Source: Lachnospiraceae bacterium (GTDB lineage Bacteria; Bacillota; Clostridia; Lachnospirales; Lachnospiraceae). Taken from it: a DNA stretch of 64,000 nt. The DNA lies in contig CAJTDN010000006.1 in NCBI GenBank assembly GCA_910574865.1, forward strand, positions 1 to 64,000. The letters run 5' to 3'. Under the pieces are notes generated by a model. That model did not search any database and was not told where the DNA came from. It was given only the letters and a program-made list of their open reading frames with translations. This document shows positions 1-8,185 of this stretch, in pieces. The translations under genes and the position numbers were made by a program. Within the stretch, counting starts at the first letter, position 1; each line of letters begins with the position of its first letter.

Positions 1-2
1 TG

Positions 3-3000
3 CCGACGGGCATGACGGATCCGCTGGGAAATGTGACGGCTGTTGGCTATGACATGGAAGGAAATAAAGTGTCGGAGACGGCGGCGGACGGCGGGACGAC
101 GACGTATACGTTGGATGGCTTGGGAAATATTACTGCCATTACGGACGCGCGTGGTTACACGTCCACGTTTACCTATGACAAGATGTATAACCTGATACAA
201 GGAACGGACGCGAAGGGGAACACGATTTCCTATCAATATGATAAAAACGGGAAACAGATTCTGGCGACGGATGCAAAGGGCAATACCATCACCTATGTCC
301 GTGACAGCATGGGACGTGTGGTGGAAGAGCGGAATGACGACTTTGGCACGAAAAGATATGCGTATGATGGTATGGGAAATCTTGTCCGCTATACGGATGG
401 GGAAGGGAATACTATCGTTTGTGAGTACAACGCACTGGGACTTGTGACGAAAGAAATCGACGCGCTGGGGCGGGAGACGAGCCACGTATACGATGCCCTT
501 GGAAATGAAACGGCGGTCACTTATGCGGACGGCGCGGTGTACCAGTGGGCGTATGACGCTTGCGGGCGCGTGATTCAGGAAATCAGCGAGCTCGGGGCGG
601 TGTGGAATTACACGCTTGATGCGAACGGGAACATTATTGCCAAGTCGGATGACAGCGGACGCACTTGGCGGTACGTATATGATAACAATAATAAGCTGGT
701 ATCCGAGACGAACCCGGAAGGCGGCGTGGTTTCCTATACCTATGATGCCGCCGGGCGGCAAATTTCCATGACCGACGAGGAAGGCCGGACGGAAAATGAC
801 GTTTATGATGGTGTTGGCCGAATCGTCGAGGAAAAGGATGCCGAGGGGAAAATTCAGACCACGATATATGATTTAGGTGGAAATCCGATCAAGAGCGCGG
901 ACAAAAATGGAAATGTCTCCAGCTTGACGTATGACGCGAATGGAAACTTGACTTCGGTGACCGATCCATTGGGAAACATTACGGCATTCTCCTATGACAC
1001 AACGGATAACTTGTCGCAAGTTATGAACGCGCTCAAGTGTACGACCACGTATGACTATGATTCGATGGGACGTTCCAAGCAGATGACGGACGCGTTGGGG
1101 AATTCGTATGGCTACCAGTATGACTACAATGGAAATCTGACCATCATTACATTGCCGAATGGCGACAAGGTTGCTTTTGAGTATGATGCCGCTGGTAACG
1201 TGGTCAAGAGTACGGACGCGCAAGGTCTGGAAACGACATATGAATATGACGGCATGGGACGAATCATCCATGCGTCGGACAATGCAGGGAACAGCCTGAG
1301 TTACACGTATGACGCGGCGGGCAATGTGACGAGCCAGACCGACAGCCTGGGGCGTGTCACGTCCTATGCTTATGACAAATATGGCCGTCTATTGCAGGTG
1401 ACGGAGGCCGACGAGAGTGTCACGACGTATGAATATGACGTGATGGACCGTCTGGCGGCGGTGACCGACGCGGAAGGCCACCGCACGACATTTGCTTATG
1501 ACAGGGTGGGCAACCTCGTTTCCATGTCCGAGGCGGACGGGGCGGTCTGGCAGTACGCCTACGACCAGATTAACCGGCTCGTCTCGCAGACGAACCCGCT
1601 GGGCGGCACGTTGGGTTACGTGTACGATGGCAATGGAAATCTGATCAAGCACACGGACGAGAACGGCGTGGCCTCTTCGTATACATATGATGGAAATGAC
1701 AACTTGACGAGCATGACGGACGGAAACGGCGGCACCTACACGTATGAGTATGACGAGCTCGACCGTTTGATTAAGGAAGTTTCCGCCATGGGGCGCGTGC
1801 AGGAGTACCGCTATGACGCCCTTGGCAACCTGACGAAATACAAGGATCCGTTGGAATTAATCACGGAGTACGAGTATGACGCGGCGGGCAACCTGGTGAA
1901 AGAGATTTCCCCAAAGGGTCTGGAAACCCTCTATGGCTATGACAAGCACGGGAACGTGACATCAGTCACTGACCCGATGGGCAACGTGACCGAGTATGGC
2001 GTGGATCTGAATGGGAACGTGACGAAAATCACGCTGCCGAATGGCGGCGAGTACTGTTACGCCTATGACAAGGCGGGCAGGATTACCAGGATGACGAGCC
2101 CGCTGGGCTACGAGAAGAAGCTGGGTTATGACCTGGCCGACAACGTGGTCAAGGAATCGGACAACCTGGGGAGCGTCACGACCTATACCTACAACCGTGT
2201 GCACGACATCACGTCCATGACGAACGCGGCGGGCGGGACAAGCAGCTTCGGCTATGACGCGGCGGGCAACCTGGCTTACGTGACCGACGCGCTGGGACGC
2301 ACCGACACGTATGAGTACGACCTGGCCGGCCGACTGGTGGCGTTGGCGGATCCGCTGGGGAAGGTGACCGCCGTCACCTACGACCCGGCGGGCAACATTA
2401 CCTCGTTGGCAAGGCCGGGCGGAAGAACGACCAGCTATGAATATGACAACAATTACAACCTGACTTCCGTCACCGACCCGATGGGCTACGTGGAGCGGGC
2501 ACTTTATGACAAAGATGATTGGATGACGCAACGCACGGACGCGCTGGGTCAGAGCGAGAACTGGACGTACGACGCAAACGGGCGCGTCACCGCCTACACG
2601 AACAAGAAGGGCGACACGAACGGTTACGAGTACGACCCGCACGGCAACGTCATCACGCTGACCGATTTCACGGGCGTGAAGAGTCATTTCGAGTACGACG
2701 AAAACGATAACCTCATCAAGGTGACCGACCCGCTGGGCAACGTGACCAAGTACGGCTATGACGTGATGGGCAACATGACCTCCTACGAGGACGCGCGGGG
2801 GAAGGTGACGAAGTACACATATGACTTGGAGGGCAACCTGACTTCAAGGGAAGACCCGACCGGGCGTAAGGAGCAGTATGGCTATGACGAGATGGGACGG
2901 CTCACCTCGTGGACGATGCCGAGCGGCAAGAAGGTCAGGTATGACTATGACAAGCTGAACAACCTGCTGGAGAAGTCATATGAGGATGCCGAAGGAAATA

Positions 3001-5954
3001 AGAGTGACGAGAACGTAACCTACGCTTATAATGGCGCAGGCGAGCGCGTGGCCATGCAGGACGTGACCGGGGAGAGTACCTATGAGTATGACGCGCTGGG
3101 GCGGCTTTCCAAGGTGACGAACGGCTCCGGCAAGAGCATAGCTTACGTCTACGACGAGGCCGACAACCTGGCGGCGGTCGTCTATCCGGACGGTACGCAG
3201 GTGTCCTATGAGTATGACCTGAATGACAATATCGTGAAAGTGACTGACCGCGAGGGCAAGGTGACGGAGTATACTCACGACGCGTTAAACCGCGTGACCA
3301 GTACGATTCGGGCAAATGGCACGAAGACCGAGGTGACTTACGACGCGGAAGACCACGTGACGAAGCTGGTCAACACTTGCGAGGATTGCGGGACGGTAAT
3401 TTCGTCTTATGAATACACCTATAACGCGCAGGGGTATATCGTCAGCGAGACCGCCACGGAACTGGAGGCGGGTTCGAGGAAGGATCCGAGCTGGGACGAG
3501 TGGTATGGCGGCTGTACGACCGGCGTGGTGGGAAGCGCAATCAGCAGGGGCGTAAGTAGAATTTTGAATGAGAATAAACTCGGTGGGAATGCGAGCGATG
3601 GCACGGTCACGGATGGAAGTGCGGTTGACAATGCAGCCAGTGAGACGGCTACGGGCGGCAATGGAAACGGACAGAGTGGCACGACAGACAAGTGCCACGA
3701 GCACGATGAGAAGAGTGTCACGACCAAGCGAACGTATGAGTACAATGACAACTGGGAGCTGACCCGCTGCACGGAGAAGTCGGACGGCAACAAGAGCGTC
3801 GTCCACAATTACGAGTATGATAAAGTGGGCAACCGCACAATCTACGAGCGTCTGGAAAACGGCGTGACGAAGGAACGGTACAAGTACGAGTACAATGATG
3901 CCAACCAACTCGTGAGACGCAAAAACACGCGTATCTGGGGCGACCCGGGAACGACCTACAAGTATGACGGCGACGGAAACCTGGTCCAGGAGCAAGACTG
4001 CACGAATTATGCCGACCCGGTGGAGTACGAGTACACGGCGGAAAATCGCCTGGCGGTCGTGAGCCAGGGCGGTACGGTCTTGATGGCGGCGATGTACGAC
4101 GGCGACAACAACCGCGTATTCCAGATAGACAACACTTACAAGTGGGAGGACTGCTATGGCGATGACGTGCTGATTCCGAAGTCCGAGCGGGCGGAGAACG
4201 GCGATAGCCCGCAGGAGGAACTGGCCTCGCTCGTGAAAGGCGGCGCGAACGCCAAGGGCTATACCCTGACGGAGTACGTCAACGACGTGAATCGGGAGAA
4301 CACGGAAGTGCTGGCCGAGTACAAGGCCGATGGCACGATGCGTCAGGCCTATACCTACGGGGAAAGCGGAAATGGCGAGCGAATCAGCGTTGATAAAACC
4401 GATGAAACGAGTTACTATATGTATGACGGGCGCGGCAGCGTGACCGGACTCGTGACGGATAGTGGAAAGCTGACGAACAGCTACACCTATGACCCATATG
4501 GCACCTTGACATCGGGCACGGCGGACGCGGTGAACTATTACGGTTACAACGCGGAATCGACGAACACCAAGACCGGCCTGCAATATTTGCGCGCGAGGTA
4601 TTATGACCCGGAGAATGGAAATTTCACCTCGGAAGATACGGAGGATGGGGAGTTACCATTCCCATTGACGAGAAATCGATACATTTATGCGTTGAACAAT
4701 CCGTTGAATTATAAAGATCCGACCGGGCATAAGAGCAAGGCGGTTAATGCAGCCGTTGGAAAAGCTGTTGGTGTAATAGGAGCACCGATAAGTAGAGCGG
4801 TTACCAAGGCTTTGAACCAAGCGACTACCATGATAACAAAGGCACAACAAAATGGTAGAGCACGAGAAAAACGTGCACCGGGAACTTTGATAAATAATGC
4901 AGTCCAGAAGTTGTCTAAGGCTAGTTCTGATGATGCGCATTCTGCATTTGGAAGTAGTTTGGAACGAAAAGCACGTCATTTGGCTGAGCAAAGCAAAAAA
5001 ATTTTGTGTGATAACACGGTGTCATATAAGCCCGGTGAGAAAAAAATGGATTGGGAAAGTGTAGCAAAAGGAGTGTTTGTTATTGGAGGAATCACACTAC
5101 TTGTTGTTGCGGCCGCTACTACGACTTCTCCAATTTTGATTTCAGCTTCTTTTGGTGCATTTTATGGAGCGTTAGATGGTGCTGCTTCTAATACGATATC
5201 AGGTGGTGACCCATGGGATGGTGCTATTTCAGGAGGCGTAAATGGAGCAGTAACCGCCATGCTAACAGAGTGTGGAGTCTCCCCGTATTATGCAAATATG
5301 GCAGGAGCATCTTTGGGCGTTGGAATTCAATCGGCTTTAAGTGGCGAGGAAATTAATATTGGAGAGAGTTTGGTATCCATAGCGACGCAAGCTGAAGTGG
5401 GGTGGAGAACATCAACGTTACAATCTTTGGCAATGAAAAATGTAATAAAAAAGAGTGAGCAAGTAGTGGGTAATGGTATTATTTCTGGCATGAGCGAAGT
5501 GGGCATACTTACTGCAAATGTTACGAATAATATTATATATAAAACAATACGTGGAGAGTCAGTAGGTATAGCGAAGGATTCTGGAGAAAGAGGAGTGATA
5601 ACTGAAAATAATAGAAATGTGGGAGAAAGAATGCTTGCCAAGAGGGAAAATCTTAATGGAAGGAATCAAATGAATCCAAAGCTAGTAATTACCAAGAAAG
5701 AGTTAGGTAAGCCTATTAAGGTATATTGGGAAACCGGTAATATGCCTATAGAGGGTGAAGGTGCAATGGAAATCCTACAGAATGCCAAAGAAAAAGTACC
5801 TTGGAAAATAGATTTTTCAAGTCATATGGATGAAGAACTTGTGGAAAATATGTTAAATCGCAATAGACATAAGTGGAGTATGGAAATGGATTTGCAACGT
5901 CCAAAACCATATCCGAAACGATATCCGGAACCATATAGGAAATTGGCTTTTTAG
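3..5954 (+). CDS. RHS1: RHS/YD-repeat polymorphic toxin, 5' end outside the window
   Basis: The reading frame is already open at the left edge. The same sequence lies in the middle of RHS2 (near 17450), so the true start is upstream. The protein is a long run of YD repeats (G-N-L/V/I-T-x-x-x-D-x-x-G with YxYD) forming the RHS shell. A conserved TCEDCG (CxxC) stretch lies near 3380, and a Gly/Asn/Thr-rich variable linker at about 3540-3690. The RHS-associated core follows at 4430-4730 (YMYDGRGSVTGL, YDPYGTLTSG, LQYLRARYYDPENG, NRYIYALNNPLNYKDPTGH). After the core come about 400 residues unlike the other copies: a hydrophobic Gly/Ala segment (about 5070-5200), a GGDPWDGAISGG-type stretch, and a basic tip ending PKPYPKRYPEPYRKLAF. 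In this family the tip is a toxin released inside the shell; this tip's activity is not recognised. It is the only copy here that could still have secretion signals. Confidence 0.93.
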   Translation, partial: PTGMTDPLGNVTAVGYDMEGNKVSETAADGGTTTYTLDGLGNITAITDARGYTSTFTYDKMYNLIQGTDAKGNTISYQYDKNGKQILATDAKGNTITYVRDSMGRVVEERNDDFGTKRYAYDGMGNLVRYTDGEGNTIVCEYNALGLVTKEIDALGRETSHVYDALGNETAVTYADGAVYQWAYDACGRVIQEISELGAVWNYTLDANGNIIAKSDDSGRTWRYVYDNNNKLVSETNPEGGVVSYTYDAAGRQISMTDEEGRTENDVYDGVGRIVEEKDAEGKIQTTIYDLGGNPIKSADKNGNVSSLTYDANGNLTSVTDPLGNITAFSYDTTDNLSQVMNALKCTTTYDYDSMGRSKQMTDALGNSYGYQYDYNGNLTIITLPNGDKVAFEYDAAGNVVKSTDAQGLETTYEYDGMGRIIHASDNAGNSLSYTYDAAGNVTSQTDSLGRVTSYAYDKYGRLLQVTEADESVTTYEYDVMDRLAAVTDAEGHRTTFAYDRVGNLVSMSEADGAVWQYAYDQINRLVSQTNPLGGTLGYVYDGNGNLIKHTDENGVASSYTYDGNDNLTSMTDGNGGTYTYEYDELDRLIKEVSAMGRVQEYRYDALGNLTKYKDPLELITEYEYDAAGNLVKEISPKGLETLYGYDKHGNVTSVTDPMGNVTEYGVDLNGNVTKITLPNGGEYCYAYDKAGRITRMTSPLGYEKKLGYDLADNVVKESDNLGSVTTYTYNRVHDITSMTNAAGGTSSFGYDAAGNLAYVTDALGRTDTYEYDLAGRLVALADPLGKVTAVTYDPAGNITSLARPGGRTTSYEYDNNYNLTSVTDPMGYVERALYDKDDWMTQRTDALGQSENWTYDANGRVTAYTNKKGDTNGYEYDPHGNVITLTDFTGVKSHFEYDENDNLIKVTDPLGNVTKYGYDVMGNMTSYEDARGKVTKYTYDLEGNLTSREDPTGRKEQYGYDEMGRLTSWTMPSGKKVRYDYDKLNNLLEKSYEDAEGNKSDENVTYAYNGAGERVAMQDVTGESTYEYDALGRLSKVTNGSGKSIAYVYDEADNLAAVVYPDGTQVSYEYDLNDNIVKVTDREGKVTEYTHDALNRVTSTIRANGTKTEVTYDAEDHVTKLVNTCEDCGTVISSYEYTYNAQGYIVSETATELEAGSRKDPSWDEWYGGCTTGVVGSAISRGVSRILNENKLGGNASDGTVTDGSAVDNAASETATGGNGNGQSGTTDKCHEHDEKSVTTKRTYEYNDNWELTRCTEKSDGNKSVVHNYEYDKVGNRTIYERLENGVTKERYKYEYNDANQLVRRKNTRIWGDPGTTYKYDGDGNLVQEQDCTNYADPVEYEYTAENRLAVVSQGGTVLMAAMYDGDNNRVFQIDNTYKWEDCYGDDVLIPKSERAENGDSPQEELASLVKGGANAKGYTLTEYVNDVNRENTEVLAEYKADGTMRQAYTYGESGNGERISVDKTDETSYYMYDGRGSVTGLVTDSGKLTNSYTYDPYGTLTSGTADAVNYYGYNAESTNTKTGLQYLRARYYDPENGNFTSEDTEDGELPFPLTRNRYIYALNNPLNYKDPTGHKSKAVNAAVGKAVGVIGAPISRAVTKALNQATTMITKAQQNGRAREKRAPGTLINNAVQKLSKASSDDAHSAFGSSLERKARHLAEQSKKILCDNTVSYKPGEKKMDWESVAKGVFVIGGITLLVVAAATTTSPILISASFGAFYGALDGAASNTISGGDPWDGAISGGVNGAVTAMLTECGVSPYYANMAGASLGVGIQSALSGEEINIGESLVSIATQAEVGWRTSTLQSLAMKNVIKKSEQVVGNGIISGMSEVGILTANVTNNIIYKTIRGESVGIAKDSGERGVITENNRNVGERMLAKRENLNGRNQMNPKLVITKKELGKPIKVYWETGNMPIEGEGAMEILQNAKEKVPWKIDFSSHMDEELVENMLNRNRHKWSMEMDLQRPKPYPKRYPEPYRKLAF

Positions 5955-5975
5955 AAGGGTGTTGAGTGTAGGTTT

Positions 5976-6014
5976 GTGCTTCGATAAAGTGGTGATAAGG
6001 CTTTATCGAAGCAC
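5976..6014 (+). promoter_or_regulatory. Perfect stem-loop between toxin RHS1 and its downstream gene
   Basis: GTGCTTCGATAAAG (5976-5989) pairs perfectly over 14 bp with CTTTATCGAAGCAC (6001-6014) around an 11-nt loop. No T-run follows, so it is not a normal intrinsic terminator. It sits between the toxin stop and the ribosome site of the next gene. Similar stems lie between RHS2 and RHS4 and their downstream genes. mRNA processing or attenuation is an inference. Confidence 0.6.
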
Positions 6015-6046
6015 TGAAATAAAAAGAAAAAATGGGAGAAAATAGG

Positions 6047-7291
6047 ATGAATGTTCGTATCATGTTTTTTGCACTAATAATAATGCTTTATCCTGCACGT
6101 TTTATGAGACGAATGCGTGACAGTCTGCTTTATCCAAATGGAATGGCAAATAGAACATTGGGTTATATTGTAGAGATAGCATGTTTTATTATTATTCAAG
6201 GGCTTATGCTTATGTGGCATCTGGAGCTACCCGAGTATTTTTCAAGAAAAGATGTTGTTCCGACTTGTTACATGTATGTTATGCTAAACGTGGTCGCGCA
6301 AATTTTAATATATAAAAAAGAAGATTGTGAAACATTAAATTCTCATTATGACTATTTTAAATGGATTTGGATGGCGGGAGTGGCATTATACTCCGGCGTG
6401 TTTACCGTGGCATTGTGGAATCAGGAGAATGCTTTTGCGTGGCTGTTTGGGGCGGGAATTCTTCATGCTTTGTATAATCTTGGGTATTTCTTTTTTCTTT
6501 ATTTCACTGAAAAAGAAATTATGCAGACAAGATTTCGGCCGGAAGATGTGAAGTATGATATGATTCAAAATGTAAAAATGGATATGGCATCAAATATGAC
6601 CTCCGATATGATGCCATATGCAAGACCGGATATGCAACCACGTTTAAATCCTAATGCAGTATCGCATACGATGCCGGAGAGGGATTTGTCACCTTTACAT
6701 AGAATGTACGGTGAAGAATATCGTAAGCTCAGACTAGATGAGGTGCGTATAAGGAATGAAGTGGCATTGATGATGTTTTGCATGATGGAGAGTGCATTTA
6801 TGGTATTGGCGTTGTTCATGCTTTGGGAGGGAGACGTGCCGGTGGTGGCACAAATGACAGCTCTTTGCATATGTTTGTTTTTGGCAGGGATGGGTTATTT
6901 GGTATATTGTTGGGTGAAGGCGGAGAAACAAGTAAAATCCATGAAAATTGAAACGGTTTACGAGGGAATTGCGCGAGTGGCGGCACATCATCCTCTTACC
7001 GTTCAGTATTTGACACCGGATGGGAACACGGTTATGAGGCAGTTCTCGCTAAAAGATGAGAATGCATTTCCCAAAGGTTCATTTGTGAAAATTATGGTGA
7101 GAGATGGCGTGGTAGAAAAGATTGTGAAAGAGAACAGCGCGTTTGATGAGGATGTATTTATATTGGGTGTGCCTATGAAAAAAGGGCAGAAACTTGACAA
7201 AGAAATGGTAAAGGCACTTAAGGTTTTTTTGATTATAGAGGCGATAGGAGTTGTGGGCCTAATGTGTTTTTTATACGATATCCTTATATGA
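6047..7291 (+). CDS. Polytopic membrane protein, candidate immunity protein for RHS1
   Basis: A 414-residue protein. GGGAG at 6034-6038 sits 8 nt before the ATG at 6047, which is preferred over an in-frame ATG at 6032. Several hydrophobic helices are visible: N-terminal, about 38-58, 103-123, 128-150, two at about 225-285, and one at the C terminus. Between the helix groups is a Met/Asp-rich low-complexity stretch with repeated DM pairs (about residues 168-210). A soluble module follows (EGIARVAAHHPLTVQYLTPDGNTV...FSLKD...G.FVKI.V). The next gene carries the same module, so the two are paralogues. Position right after the RHS1 toxin tip suggests immunity; that role is inferred and no named family was recognised. 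Confidence 0.65.
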   Translation: MNVRIMFFALIIMLYPARFMRRMRDSLLYPNGMANRTLGYIVEIACFIIIQGLMLMWHLELPEYFSRKDVVPTCYMYVMLNVVAQILIYKKEDCETLNSHYDYFKWIWMAGVALYSGVFTVALWNQENAFAWLFGAGILHALYNLGYFFFLYFTEKEIMQTRFRPEDVKYDMIQNVKMDMASNMTSDMMPYARPDMQPRLNPNAVSHTMPERDLSPLHRMYGEEYRKLRLDEVRIRNEVALMMFCMMESAFMVLALFMLWEGDVPVVAQMTALCICLFLAGMGYLVYCWVKAEKQVKSMKIETVYEGIARVAAHHPLTVQYLTPDGNTVMRQFSLKDENAFPKGSFVKIMVRDGVVEKIVKENSAFDEDVFILGVPMKKGQKLDKEMVKALKVFLIIEAIGVVGLMCFLYDILI

Positions 7292-7546
7292 TGGCTTTCA
7301 TATTAAGCGTAGTTCAATCGTAAAAAAGGTGGAATCGAAAGTTTTGAAGACGTGTGACAGATGAACTCGGATATTGTGAGAGAAAACATTTAGAGGGATA
7401 TGGGAAGAAATGTCTATGGGGAGAGAACGATGATAGAGGTGATCGTAACGACATTTAGTGGTGAATGTGAGATGGAAAGCCGGATGAAGAGAAAATGTCT
7501 GAGGCAATATTTCCACGGTAGATAAGTGATAAGGAGGACGATGGAC

Positions 7547-8020
7547 ATGGAGCTTGGGAGAACGGAATTAAAGCCGTTAAGCAAACTGGATGGTGAAAAA
7601 TATCGGAAACACAAAGTTCGGGATGTTTGGAAAAAGAATGGATTGGCGACATTGGGGTTTGGTTTGATAGCCGGGGCGATTATGATTGGGATGATGATAG
7701 TGGCCGTTGATAGGTCGAAGATGATACTTGCCGGAGTGTTTTATGGGGGAGTGCTCATGATTGGGGTGGGAGCGTATATACTTCTCTGGCTATGTGCTCT
7801 GAGAAATGTGAAAAATAAAAAATACGATGAGGTGTACGAAGGCGTAGCACAAGTAGTTGTGGCGTATCCACTCACGGTGCAGTATCTTAAGCCGGATGGG
7901 AACAAGGTCGTGAGTCAGGTGGATTTGAAGGATCAGCATGCGATTTTGGCGGGAAGGTTCATAAAAATCGTGGTGGAGGGTGAAAGAGTGGTAGAAATTA
8001 AGGATGAAGTGGTAATGTGA
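7547..8020 (+). CDS. Small membrane protein, shortened paralogue of the preceding gene
   Basis: About 157 residues. AAGGAGG at 7531-7537 lies 9 nt before the ATG at 7547; the ATG at 7541 and GTG at 7526 sit too close to it or include it. Two hydrophobic helices (GLATLGFGLIAGAIMIGMMIV and GVFYGGVLMIGVGAYILLWL) precede a module EGVAQVVVAYPLTVQYLKPDGNKV...VDLKDQHAILAGRFIKIVV, which matches the C-terminal half of the 6047-7291 product. It looks like a duplicated immunity gene or the rest of a second immunity cassette. The 255 bp separating the pair shows no further gene. Confidence 0.6.
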   Translation: MELGRTELKPLSKLDGEKYRKHKVRDVWKKNGLATLGFGLIAGAIMIGMMIVAVDRSKMILAGVFYGGVLMIGVGAYILLWLCALRNVKNKKYDEVYEGVAQVVVAYPLTVQYLKPDGNKVVSQVDLKDQHAILAGRFIKIVVEGERVVEIKDEVVM

Positions 8021-8185
8021 TTTAATAGGTATGATATAGACGGGAAAGTCGATACTATAGGAGAAATTGATGATAATTATTGTACGCAATAAAGTGTATG
8101 AGTGAAAATAAATAACGAATATCTGCTTGAGGTTAATAAATTTTTTCGAAAATAGTTTGATAAAAACGACGAGAGGACTTTGAAA

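Noticed and set aside
3-4430. Regularly spaced repeats that might suggest CRISPR or satellite DNA
   Set aside because: The period of about 60 bp is that of the YD protein repeat; units differ by codons, are translated, and have no unique spacers.
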